Positions 32,900 through 40,782 of a DNA stretch of 64,000 nt are shown in pieces. The number at the start of each line of letters is the position of its first letter. Position 1 is the stretch's first letter. The notes under the pieces were generated by a model, which searched no databases, was not told the DNA's origin, and was given only the letters and a program-made list of their open reading frames with translations. The translations under genes and the position numbers were made by a program. Origin of the DNA: Chryseobacterium cucumeris (lineage in GTDB: Bacteria > Bacteroidota > Bacteroidia > Flavobacteriales > Weeksellaceae); NCBI RefSeq assembly GCF_016775705.1, contig NZ_CP068760.1, positions 2,170,001-2,234,000 on the forward strand. Reading direction: 5' to 3'.

Positions 32900-33358
32900 T
32901 CATTTAATCTTTGTAAGTGTCATTGTTTCATCATGATCTATACTTTCAGGCCGTTTCCCATTCATGTTGATCAGCATAAGGAATTTTGAATCGTTAACAG
33001 GTACGATAATTCCTAGCAGTCTTCCTTTTTCCTGATTATCTTTTAGTGCAATAAAATCAATATGAATTGGTGTCGTTTCCACATCAATTTTATATTTGAG
33101 TTCACCCTTTTGTCCATTATTAGGACCTCCGTGAATGATAAAATTCTTGCCGTCAATTTCTTCCCCGTTAATTGTAATAGATACATATCCATCTTTAGTA
33201 AAGCCTGCTTTGCCTTTACTCTTCCAGTAATCAATGGATTCCCAGTTTCCAACAATATTAAACTGGGATTTTTGAGCTTTGGCCTGAAAACCCATAATAA
33301 GTATAAACGCTATTACGCTTTTTAGAAAAGTCTGTTTTATTTTCAAATAAAAATTCAT
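32900..33358 (-). CDS. exported lipocalin-like hypothetical protein
   Basis: The 152-residue protein has a signal peptide (SVIAFILIMGFQAKAQ) and a start of mature domain FNIVGNWESIDYWKS typical of lipocalin-like families. FTKDGYVSITINGEEIDGKN and a conserved-looking ending MNGKRPESIDHDETMTLTKI follow. No ligand or activity is known. The upstream small lipoprotein gene ends 9 nt before it, so the two are probably co-transcribed. Confidence 0.65.
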   Translation of the reverse strand: MNFYLKIKQTFLKSVIAFILIMGFQAKAQKSQFNIVGNWESIDYWKSKGKAGFTKDGYVSITINGEEIDGKNFIIHGGPNNGQKGELKYKIDVETTPIHIDFIALKDNQEKGRLLGIIVPVNDSKFLMLINMNGKRPESIDHDETMTLTKIK

Positions 33359-33367
33359 AGTAAACTT

Positions 33368-33811
33368 TTAATTAATTTTATAAACATAACCCTTACTGAT
33401 ATATCTGCTTTTATTTATTAATTCTGAAGGATAAAAAATGGTTCCATTAATCTCAACACTTTTAATCCTATATCTCCAACTACCATTATGGCTTGTGTAA
33501 ATTTTTGTTGTTGAATTTGGATAAAGTTCAAGGACAATGGAAGAATCTTTTATTTCTATTTTTTCAAGAGACTTTGGATTTTTGATTTTATAGAAAGATC
33601 GAGGGGACAATATTCTATTTTCATAATTAAATGCAAAGCTATTAACCTCATTATCAATTGATTTTGAGATAGGATAACTGTAATTGATCTTAATTATTTT
33701 TTTAGATCCAGTCAGGTTTTGAATATAGAAATCAGTTATCCAGGAACATCCTGAAAGCACTGTTATGAAAATACAACATAGAAATCCTATCGTAATTGAT
33801 TTTATACTCAT
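33368..33811 (-). CDS. small lipoprotein of unknown function
   Basis: The 147-residue protein has a lipoprotein signal ending TVLSGC (Cys22), followed by SWITDFYIQNLTGSKKIIKI. The mature part has ILSPRSFYKIKNPKSLEKIE, IVLELYPNSTTKIYTSHNGS and SVEINGTIFYPSELINKS, all beta-type. No family is recognised. It is the first of two genes with only 9 nt to the lipocalin-like gene. Confidence 0.62.
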   Translation of the reverse strand: MSIKSITIGFLCCIFITVLSGCSWITDFYIQNLTGSKKIIKINYSYPISKSIDNEVNSFAFNYENRILSPRSFYKIKNPKSLEKIEIKDSSIVLELYPNSTTKIYTSHNGSWRYRIKSVEINGTIFYPSELINKSRYISKGYVYKIN

Positions 33812-33879
33812 TATATTGAAGTTTAAATGGCTTTTGCAAAAATAAACAGAATCCTCTCTGTTTAGATTAAATGATAAAA

Positions 33880-33907
33880 AAATTCCGCAAGAAAACTTGC
33901 GGAATTT
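33880..33907 (-). terminator. intrinsic terminator of the pyr operon
   Basis: The perfect 12-bp arms aaattccgcaag and cttgcggaattt have a 4-nt loop and are followed on the minus strand by seven T. They lie 22 nt beyond the carB stop. Confidence 0.9.
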
Positions 33908-33929
33908 AAGTATTTATTCTGGCTCGAAA

Positions 33930-36900
33930 TTACATTGTCTCCATTTTGAAGCTCATGCTTTCGATTACTTTTAGAATTGCTTCTACCGTATCCATTGAAG
34001 TTAAACAAGGAACACCGTTTTCCACACTCATTCTTCTGATCTGGAATCCGTCTCTTTCTGCCTGCTTACCTTTTGTAGTGGTATTCACAACATACTGAAC
34101 TTTTCCTTTCTGGATCAGGTCGATAAGATTTACACTTTCTTCTCCTATTTTGTATCCGATCTTGCAAGGGATTCCTTTTTCTTCGAAGAACTTCGCAGTA
34201 CCTTCCGTAGCCCAGATTCTGAATCCAACTTCATGGAATCTTGCTGCAAGAGCTGCTGCTTCATCTTTATGCTTATCAGCTACTGTGAACAGGATAGATC
34301 CGTGCATAGGAACTTTTCTTCCCGCTGCTACCAATCCTTTGTAAAGTGCTTTTTCAAGGGTTGTATCTTTTCCCATAACTTCTCCTGTAGACTTCATTTC
34401 AGGGCCTAAAGAGATATCAACTTTCGTTAGTTTTGAGAAAGAGAATACCGGCACTTTTACAAATACTCCTTCTTTGTTTGGAACTAATCCGTTTTCGTAG
34501 CCTAAATCTTTCAGTTTTTGTCCCAGAATTGCCTTTGTAGCAAGATTCGCCATTGGAACTTCTGTGATTTTAGATAAGAAAGGAACTGTTCTTGAAGAAC
34601 GAGGGTTTACTTCGATTACATATACATTTCCTTCGAAAAGAACGTACTGGATATTCATTAATCCGATAACATTCAGTCCTTTTGCCAGTCTCTGCGTATA
34701 ATCTACCAAAGTATCGATTTCACTCTGAGAGATATTCTGTGGAGGATATACCGCGATTGAGTCTCCGGAGTGAACCCCTGCTCTTTCGATGTGCTCCATA
34801 ATTCCAGGAATCACTACCGTTTCACCGTCACAGATTGCATCTACTTCAATTTCCTTTCCTACCATGTATTTGTCTACCAATACAGGGTGCTCAGGGCTTG
34901 CTTCTACTGCATTTTCCATGTAGTGAGCCAGTTCTGCTTCTGCGTATACAATTTCCATTGCTCTACCTCCAAGAACGTAGCTTGGACGTACCAATACCGG
35001 ATATCCGATTTCGTTGGCAATTTTTATAGCTTCTTCTTTCGAAGTTGAAGTTCTTCCTTTTGGCTGAGGAATTCCAAGCTCCTGAAGTGCTTTTTCAAAC
35101 TTATCTCTGTTTTCAGCTCTGTCAAGATCTTCCAGTGAAGTTCCTAAGATCTGTACTCCGTGAGCGGCTAGTTTATCGGCAAGGTTAATCGCTGTCTGCC
35201 CTCCGAACTGTACCACTACTCCTTTTGGTTTTTCAAGCTCGATGATGTTCATTACATCTTCTTCTGTAAGCGGTTCGAAGTAAAGTTTATCTGAAATTGA
35301 GAAGTCTGTAGAAACTGTCTCAGGGTTGTTGTTGATGATAATCGCTTCGTAACCCATTTCTTTGATTGCCCATACCGAGTGAACGGTTGCGTAATCAAAC
35401 TCAACACCTTGTCCGATTCTGATAGGTCCTGAACCTAGTACGATGATTTTTTCTTTGTCTGAAACAACACTTTCGTTTTCTTCTTCGTAGGTTCCATAGA
35501 AGTAAGGTGTTTCACTTTCAAATTCAGCAGCACAAGTGTCTACCATTTTGTAAACCGGCATGATTCCGTTTTCTTTTCTGAAGTTGAAAACCTCACGCTC
35601 TTTTACATCCCAAAGAACAGCGATATTGATGTCTGCGAAACCTAATCTCTTCGCTTCAATCAGGGTTTCTTTATCAAATTTGTTGTCAGCGATTACTTTT
35701 TCGAAATCAACCAGTTTTTTTAGTTTCCAGATAAAGAACTTGTCGATTTTACTCCATTCTACAATCTGCTCCCAGTCGTATCCTCTTCTTAAAGCATCTC
35801 CGATGATGAATAATCTTTCGTCATCACATACTCTGATTCTTCTTTCGATTTCTTCAGCAGTAAGTGCCTGAGCCTGCTTTGTTTTTAATCCTAAATGTTT
35901 GATTCCTGTTTCTAATGAACGGATCGCTTTTTGTAAAGATTCTTCCAGGTTTCTTCCGATCGCCATTACTTCACCAGTTGCTTTCATCTGAGTAGAAAGT
36001 CTTCTGTCTGCCGTTTCGAATTTATCGAATGGGAATCTTGGGAATTTCGTTACCACATAGTCAAGAGCCGGCTCAAAACATGCGTATGTTTTTCCTGTTA
36101 CCGGGTTCATGATTTCATCCAGAGTTAATCCAACTGCGATCTTCGCAGCAATCTTTGCAATCGGGTAACCTGTTGCTTTACTTGCCAATGCTGATGAACG
36201 GGAAACTCTAGGGTTTACTTCGATGATATAGTAATCGAATGAATGCGGATCCAAAGCTAACTGTACGTTACATCCACCTTCAATTCCTAATGCTCTGATG
36301 ATTTTCAGTGAAGCATTTCTCAGTAACTGATATTCTCTGTCTGAAAGCGTCTGAGAAGGTGCTACTACGATTGAATCTCCTGTGTGAACACCTACAGGGT
36401 CTATATTTTCCATGTTACAAACCACAATGGCGTTGTCGTTTGCATCACGCATTACTTCGTATTCAATTTCTTTGAAACCTGCGATTGATTTTTCGATAAG
36501 ACACTGTGTAACCGGGCTGTGTTTTAATCCCAATTCAGCGATTTCTTTCAATTCAGCTTCTGTGGAAGCGATACCACCTCCGGTACCACCCATTGTAAAG
36601 GCAGGACGAACAATTACAGGATATCCGATTTCATCTGCGAAAGCAAGCGCTCCTTCTACCGTATTGACAATATCAGATTCCGGTACCGGCTCGTTCAGTT
36701 CTCTCATCAGCTCACGGAAAAGGTCTCTGTCTTCTGCTCTGTTGATGGCAGAAAGCTTGGTTCCCAATACTTCCACTTTGCACTCTTCAAGAATTCCTGA
36801 TTTCTCCAGTTCTACCGCCATATTCAGACCTGTCTGGCCTCCAAGAGTTGGTAATAAAGCATCCGGACGTTCTTTTCTGATGATGTGGCTTACAAACTGT

Positions 36901-37112
36901 AATGAAATCGGCTCGATATATACTTTATCAGCGATTTCCACATCCGTCATGATCGTTGCAGGGTTTGAGTTGATCAAAATTACCTTGTAGCCTTCTTCTT
37001 TCAGAGACAGACAAGCCTGCGTTCCTGCGTAATCAAATTCAGCAGCCTGACCAATGATGATAGGTCCTGAACCGATTACTAAAATTGTTTTTATATCTGT
37101 ACGTTTTGCCAT
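33930..37112 (-). CDS. carB: carbamoyl-phosphate synthase large subunit
   Basis: The 1060-residue protein has the duplicated ATP-grasp layout. The first half starts [20 protein letters not shown] and contains [13 protein letters not shown]. The second half has [19 protein letters not shown] and [18 protein letters not shown]-terminal MGS-like allosteric domain has [13 protein letters not shown] and [10 protein letters not shown]. It makes carbamoyl phosphate from bicarbonate, ammonia (from CarA) and two ATP, feeding both PyrB and the carbamoyltransferase of the nearby arg operon. It is last in the pyrB-carA-carB order and is separated from carA by an IVS-like unit. Confidence 0.97.
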   Translation of the reverse strand: MAKRTDIKTILVIGSGPIIIGQAAEFDYAGTQACLSLKEEGYKVILINSNPATIMTDVEIADKVYIEPISLQFVSHIIRKERPDALLPTLGGQTGLNMAVELEKSGILEECKVEVLGTKLSAINRAEDRDLFRELMRELNEPVPESDIVNTVEGALAFADEIGYPVIVRPAFTMGGTGGGIASTEAELKEIAELGLKHSPVTQCLIEKSIAGFKEIEYEVMRDANDNAIVVCNMENIDPVGVHTGDSIVVAPSQTLSDREYQLLRNASLKIIRALGIEGGCNVQLALDPHSFDYYIIEVNPRVSRSSALASKATGYPIAKIAAKIAVGLTLDEIMNPVTGKTYACFEPALDYVVTKFPRFPFDKFETADRRLSTQMKATGEVMAIGRNLEESLQKAIRSLETGIKHLGLKTKQAQALTAEEIERRIRVCDDERLFIIGDALRRGYDWEQIVEWSKIDKFFIWKLKKLVDFEKVIADNKFDKETLIEAKRLGFADINIAVLWDVKEREVFNFRKENGIMPVYKMVDTCAAEFESETPYFYGTYEEENESVVSDKEKIIVLGSGPIRIGQGVEFDYATVHSVWAIKEMGYEAIIINNNPETVSTDFSISDKLYFEPLTEEDVMNIIELEKPKGVVVQFGGQTAINLADKLAAHGVQILGTSLEDLDRAENRDKFEKALQELGIPQPKGRTSTSKEEAIKIANEIGYPVLVRPSYVLGGRAMEIVYAEAELAHYMENAVEASPEHPVLVDKYMVGKEIEVDAICDGETVVIPGIMEHIERAGVHSGDSIAVYPPQNISQSEIDTLVDYTQRLAKGLNVIGLMNIQYVLFEGNVYVIEVNPRSSRTVPFLSKITEVPMANLATKAILGQKLKDLGYENGLVPNKEGVFVKVPVFSFSKLTKVDISLGPEMKSTGEVMGKDTTLEKALYKGLVAAGRKVPMHGSILFTVADKHKDEAAALAARFHEVGFRIWATEGTAKFFEEKGIPCKIGYKIGEESVNLIDLIQKGKVQYVVNTTTKGKQAERDGFQIRRMSVENGVPCLTSMDTVEAILKVIESMSFKMETM

Positions 37113-37131
37113 TTTTCTTTTTTTAGATACA

Positions 37132-37557
37132 AGATGTTAGATGTCAGATTTCAGACTTCCAACAGGTTGTTTTACTTTTTTAAATTAGATTTGAATGTAT
37201 AAATCATTCTTTGAATTTCATTTAGATTTGATATTAAACCATTAACATTTTCTGCTTCAAGTAAATTTAATTCTCTAGTTAAAATTAACTGGGTCTGTAA
37301 CTCAAAGGAGGATGCATTTGCTATTCCAAGAAAATGATAAAATTCTCTATCATTATTTCTTCCTGCACCTTCAGCTATATTTGAAGGAATAGAGATTACA
37401 GATCTTTTAAATTTGAGAAATCAAACCAAACTTTTCATCTTTAGGTAACTCTGCACAAATGATATAAACCTGTTTTGCAAGTTCAATAGATTTCTGCCAA
37501 AAGACTAATTTTTCAAAATTATGCATGATAAAGTCTGCTATCTGATGTCTAATATCT
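37132..37557 (-). mobile_element. IVS-like unit with terminal inverted repeats between carA and carB
   Basis: Positions 37132-37158 and 37531-37557 are 27-nt inverted repeats with 22 matches (each outer arm reads aagtctg inward). They enclose a broken four-helix-bundle gene. The layout resembles 23S rRNA intervening sequences, in which the arms form a stem at the base of an excised loop, but here the unit interrupts a protein-coding operon. No clear target-site duplication is seen. Confidence 0.6.
37172..37526 (-). pseudogene. four-helix bundle protein (23S rRNA IVS protein type), frameshifted
   Basis: The minus strand from ATG at 37526 reads MHNFEKLVFWQKSIELAKQV and continues to FGLISQI, where a stop follows. 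Reading on in the next frame gives KRSVISIPSNIAEGAGR, then REFYHFLGIANASSFELQTQ and a C-terminal NEIQRMIYTFKSNLKK. This is the full four-helix-bundle (S23/IVP) family pattern of about 118 residues. One extra T in the run CAAATTTAAAAG at about 37410 explains the break. It could be a real mutation or a sequencing error in a homopolymer. Confidence 0.85.
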
Positions 37558-37567
37558 GAAGTCACTC

Positions 37568-38641
37568 TTATTTCTTAAAGTCCTCCATCATTTGAATAAA
37601 CTCATCAAACAGGTAGTTTGCATCTTCAGGACCAGGGCTCGCTTCAGGGTGATACTGAACGGAGAAGCAAGGGTGGATTTTGTGTTTTAATCCTTCGTTT
37701 GTTCTGTCATTCAGGGCGATGTGCGTTTCGATAAGGTCTGTCCCTTTTAAACTTTCCTGATCTACCGCATATCCGTGGTTTTGAGAAGTAATGGCTACTG
37801 TATTTTTCTCCAGATCCAATACCGGGTGGTTTCCTCCTCTGTGTCCGAATTTCAGTTTGAAAGTTTTGGCTCCACAAGCAAGACCAATTAACTGGTGTCC
37901 TAAACAGATTCCGAAGATTGGGACTTTTCCTAATAATCCTCTGATCATGTCTAAAGCATGGGGTACATCTTCAGGGTCACCAGGACCGTTTGACAACATA
38001 ATTCCGTCCGGATTCATCAACAGGATTTCTTCTGCTGTGGTATCCTGAGAAACCACGATGATGTCACAGTTTCTCTGAGACAGTTCTCTGATAATTCCCA
38101 GTTTGGCTCCGAAATCTACCAATACTACTTTGAAACCTCTGTTTGGATTAGCATAAGGTGTTTTTGTAGAAACCTCCTCAACCTGATTGGTAGGGAAAGT
38201 TGTTGATTTCAATTCAGAAGCTACTGCCGTTTCGTCAGCATCAGCATTTACAATTTTTCCTTTTACTACTCCATGGTTACGAAGAACTCTTGTCAGTCTT
38301 CTGGTGTCGATTCCTGAAATTCCTGAAAGGTTTTTCTTTTTAAATAATTCATCTAAAGTGATCTGAGTACGGAAATTGGAAGGAAGATCGCAAAGTTCTT
38401 TTACGATAAGCCCTTTGATTGCCGGCTCGATACTTTCATAATCATCACGGTTAATACCATAATTCCCGATAAGCGGATAGGTCATACAAACTATCTGACC
38501 GCAATACGATGGGTCAGAAATCAATTCCTGATACCCTGTCATTCCGGTATTGAAAACTACTTCCCCTGCAGTTTCCAATTCTGCTCCGAAACCTTCTCCA
38601 TGAAACACTTCACCGGACTCCAGTATTAATTTTTTCTTCAT
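37568..38641 (-). CDS. carA: carbamoyl-phosphate synthase small subunit
   Basis: The 357-residue protein has the CarA N-terminal domain (LILESGEVFHGEGFGAE, FNTGMTGYQELISDPSY) and a class I glutamine amidotransferase domain with the Cys nucleophile in VPIFGICLGHQLIGLA. SQNHGYAVD and FSVQYHPEASPGPED follow with the catalytic His-Glu. It hydrolyses glutamine and passes ammonia to CarB. It follows pyrB on the minus strand after a gap with small tandem repeats. Confidence 0.97.
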   Translation of the reverse strand: MKKKLILESGEVFHGEGFGAELETAGEVVFNTGMTGYQELISDPSYCGQIVCMTYPLIGNYGINRDDYESIEPAIKGLIVKELCDLPSNFRTQITLDELFKKKNLSGISGIDTRRLTRVLRNHGVVKGKIVNADADETAVASELKSTTFPTNQVEEVSTKTPYANPNRGFKVVLVDFGAKLGIIRELSQRNCDIIVVSQDTTAEEILLMNPDGIMLSNGPGDPEDVPHALDMIRGLLGKVPIFGICLGHQLIGLACGAKTFKLKFGHRGGNHPVLDLEKNTVAITSQNHGYAVDQESLKGTDLIETHIALNDRTNEGLKHKIHPCFSVQYHPEASPGPEDANYLFDEFIQMMEDFKK

Positions 38642-38709
38642 TTTAAACTTTTATCTCTTATTATTTTATTATACGTCATTAACAGGTCGCCCTTACAGGG
38701 CTCTTTACC

Positions 38710-38759
38710 TTTTTACTTTTTACTTTTTACTTTCACCTTGGCTCTTTCACCTTGGCTCT
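38710..38759. repeat. small tandem repeats between pyrB and carA
   Basis: Three units of ttttact-type 7-mers (38711-38731) are followed by two exact 14-bp copies of ttcaccttggctct at 38732-38745 and 38746-38759. The second copy touches the TAA of pyrB. A small hairpin gccct/agggc lies beside them at 38689-38701. Confidence 0.75.
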
Positions 38760-39649
38760 TATTTAAAAGTATACCCTTTGCTTTCCAATGCTCCTTTTAA
38801 GATGGCCATTCTTGCGAATACTCCGTTTTGCATTTGCTTGAAAACTCTTGATCTTTCGCATTCCACAAGATCCGAATCTATTTCCACTCCTCTGTTGATG
38901 GGAGCCGGATGCATGATGATCGCTTCTTTTTTCATCGCCTTTTCTCTTTCTTTCGTCAGACCATATCTTTTATGGTATTCTGAAGCGGTGAAGCTCATTG
39001 CGGAATCATGTCTTTCGTGCTGGATTCTTAATAGCATTAACACATCCACTTCGCCGATCAGTTCATCTACCGACATATAAGTTCCGTTGATCAAAGCTCC
39101 TTCGTCAAACCACTGTTCCGGTCCTGAGAAGTATACTTTGGCTCCCAGTCTTCTTAGCGCCTCTGCATTTGAGTTGGCTACACGGCTGTGTTTTACATCT
39201 CCTACAATTCCTACTTTCAATCCTTCAAACTTTCCGAATTCCTGATAGATAGTCAGCAAATCCAGCATACATTGTGAAGGGTGGTTTCCTGTTCCGTCTC
39301 CTCCGTTGATCACCGGAATGTTAATATTTTTCAGTTCTTCAAAGTATCTGTCTTTCTTATCGCGGATTACTACAAGGTTCACTCCTATACTTTCAATAGT
39401 CTTTACAGTGTCATAAAGACTCTCCCCTTTGTTTACCGAACTGTGTGATGCATCAAAAGGAACTACCTGAAGTCCCAGTTTTCTTTCTGCAAGATCAAAA
39501 CTTGTTTTTGTTCTTGTACTGTCTTCGAAGAAAAGATTTGAGCAAAAAACTTCTCCTTCAATTTTAGCAGTTTTACCGTTTGCAAAAGCCAGTGCTTCTG
39601 TCAGTATACTGTTGATTCTCTCGGTGCTTAGTTCTGTAATCGTAAACAT
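38759..39649 (-). CDS. pyrB: aspartate carbamoyltransferase
   Basis: The 296-residue catalytic chain has the carbamoyl-phosphate motif [18 protein letters not shown], the [13 protein letters not shown] loop, and [24 protein letters not shown] and [12 protein letters not shown] lie near the aspartate site. It commits carbamoyl phosphate to pyrimidines. No pyrI regulatory-chain gene is adjacent. I place the start at 39649 (MFTITELS) because an upstream in-frame TTG would fall inside the attenuator terminator. A leader ORF and terminator lie directly upstream. Confidence 0.96.
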   Translation of the reverse strand: MFTITELSTERINSILTEALAFANGKTAKIEGEVFCSNLFFEDSTRTKTSFDLAERKLGLQVVPFDASHSSVNKGESLYDTVKTIESIGVNLVVIRDKKDRYFEELKNINIPVINGGDGTGNHPSQCMLDLLTIYQEFGKFEGLKVGIVGDVKHSRVANSNAEALRRLGAKVYFSGPEQWFDEGALINGTYMSVDELIGEVDVLMLLRIQHERHDSAMSFTASEYHKRYGLTKEREKAMKKEAIIMHPAPINRGVEIDSDLVECERSRVFKQMQNGVFARMAILKGALESKGYTFK

Positions 39650-39667
39650 ATTTCTAATTTTTGGGCA

Positions 39668-39696
39668 TAAAAAAAGCGAAGACAACAATCTTCGCT
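39668..39696 (-). terminator. attenuator terminator in front of pyrB
   Basis: On the minus strand AGCGAAGA and TCTTCGCT form a perfect 8-bp stem with a 6-nt loop (TTGTTG). Seven T residues follow, then the pyrB ATG about 19 nt later. A terminator in this place can only serve conditional read-through into pyrB-carA-carB. The stop codon of the leader ORF lies at the base of the 5' arm. Confidence 0.85.
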
Positions 39697-39766
39697 AATA
39701 ACAATAAATATCGTAAAGGGCGCTTTCGCCCGGTAAATCTAATGATATAAATGCTTTTTTATTCAT
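39695..39766 (-). CDS. putative pyr leader peptide
   Basis: A 23-codon ORF starts with ATG at 39766 and ends with TAG at 39695-39697; the product is MNKKAFISLDLPGESALYDI followed by YCY. Its stop overlaps the 5' arm of the attenuator terminator. A ribosome finishing this ORF close behind RNA polymerase would therefore cover that arm and prevent terminator formation. The start lies about 7 nt after a consensus -7 element, giving a very short 5' end. This is the layout of the enterobacterial pyrBI leader (PyrL); the peptide sequence itself is unrelated. Translation is predicted, not shown. Confidence 0.65.
   Translation of the reverse strand: MNKKAFISLDLPGESALYDIYCY
39718..39731 (-). promoter_or_regulatory. 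pause-type hairpin in the pyr leader
   Basis: GGGCGAAAGCGCCC folds into a 5-bp GC stem with a 4-nt loop within the leader ORF. The 21 nt from its end to the terminator arm hold 13 U residues. A hairpin followed by a U-rich stretch is where polymerase would pause when UTP is low in the known pyrBI mechanism. Confidence 0.6.
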
Positions 39767-39772
39767 TAGGTG

Positions 39773-39803
39773 CAAAGATACAACAATTTTATGAACTGGC
39801 AAA
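39773..39803 (-). promoter_or_regulatory. promoter of the pyr operon
   Basis: On the minus strand TTTG (39800-39803) and TATCTTTG (39773-39780) are separated by 19 nt. This matches the Bacteroidota -33/-7 consensus in both elements and spacing. It is 7 nt upstream of the leader ATG. Confidence 0.85.
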
Positions 39804-39861
39804 AATTATGTTTAAAATAAATTAAAAACTTCAGTCTTCCCTTATTCTCATTTAAAATTAA

Positions 39862-39869
39862 TATTTTTG
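39862..39869 (+). promoter_or_regulatory. -7 element of the Lrp/AsnC gene
   Basis: TATTTTTG matches TAnnTTTG and lies 20 nt before the ATG at 39890. No good -33 element is visible. Confidence 0.5.
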
Positions 39870-39889
39870 TTAACACTCAAATTTATTCT

Positions 39890-40351
39890 ATGGATTTAAA
39901 AGACAAAATGATTCTCAGCATTATTCAGGAAGACTCTACATTATCGGTAAAAGAAATTTCCGAAAAGATAGGTCTTACCTTTACTCCTACGTATGAGCGA
40001 ATCAAACAACTGGAGAAACAGGGGATCATTCAGAAGTATGTGGGACTTTTAAACCGTGAAAAACTGGGTTTAAATATTGTAGTCTATTGTAATGTGCGTC
40101 TCAAGGAACAATCCAAGAAAGTTTTGGAAACTTTTGAGAACCATATCGGAAAATATGATGAAGTACAGGAAATCATCAGTCTTTCCGGAGAGTACGACTA
40201 TATGTTGAAGATTATTGCCAAGGACATCAATTCTTATAACGAATTTGCGGTTAATGTTATTTCAAACATTCCCAATATCGGGCAGTACCACAGTTCCATT
40301 GTCCTTCACGAGGTAAAAAAATCTACCAAATTTAAAATTGATCTGGAATAA
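39890..40351 (+). CDS. Lrp/AsnC family transcriptional regulator
   Basis: The 153-residue protein has an N-terminal winged HTH (DLKDKMILSIIQEDSTLSVK, then EISEKIGLTFTPTYERIKQL). The C-terminal RAM ligand domain has VVYCNVRLKEQSKKV, GEYDYMLKIIAKDINSYNEF and NIPNIGQYHSSIVL. Lrp-type proteins form octamers that respond to amino acids. It is divergent from the pyr operon and lies near the arg operon, so it could sense an amino acid for one of them; that is inference. Confidence 0.92.
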   Translation: MDLKDKMILSIIQEDSTLSVKEISEKIGLTFTPTYERIKQLEKQGIIQKYVGLLNREKLGLNIVVYCNVRLKEQSKKVLETFENHIGKYDEVQEIISLSGEYDYMLKIIAKDINSYNEFAVNVISNIPNIGQYHSSIVLHEVKKSTKFKIDLE

Positions 40352-40782
40352 TCCCTTCTATTTTAAACTCATTATTCATTCCTATTTCAATTGCTGAAAA
40401 TCTTTGATTTTCTTGCGTCTTAAAAGAGTAATATTTATTATACAATTCCTTGCGCCTTTGCGTATACCAACCTTTTCATTTCTACTATTTTGTTAGAAAA
40501 CGCAAAGACGCAAAAGAAATTTATAAACTTTATGCTGTAAGGCGCAAAGATTTTATCTCCGGTAAAATTTTATACAGCAGATTTAATCTCAATTTCCAAC
40601 CATAGTCAGTTTAAAGATCAATCATCAAATTCAAAGAGCAGAGTAAAATCCAACCATTAAGATCACTTAAGCAGATAAGATTTAAGATTAAGGCTTCCAC
40701 AACGAAAAGACAGCAGGCTAAAATAATTTTAGAAATTCTACTGATTTTTGCCTAAGTTTTGATGACCTTAATGGCTTAGATT
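40352..40782. other. intergenic region with dispersed repeats
   Basis: No gene is visible between the ends of the Lrp gene and argH. The region holds a ttgcgcctttgcgt block at 40449-40462 that is inverted relative to acgcaaagacgcaaaa at 40500-40515. It also holds copy B of the cgcaaag repeat to about 40585. The remainder is AT-rich with ccattaagatcacttaag-type wording. Confidence 0.6.
40501..40585 (+). repeat. cgcaaag-family dispersed repeat, copy B
   Basis: This starts cgcaaagacgcaaaag and carries aaggcgcaaagattttatct then ccggtaaaattt. It aligns with 13701-13785 across about 80 nt and, less well, with the inverted copy at 28739-28877. Confidence 0.65.

Noticed and set aside
36412..36990. 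192-codon antisense frame inside carB
   Set aside because: A Ser-rich shadow of the highly conserved carB sequence; no independent start signal.
39650..39688. Longer pyrB start (TTG at 39688)
   Set aside because: It would place the start inside the terminator stem and add residues not seen in aspartate carbamoyltransferases.
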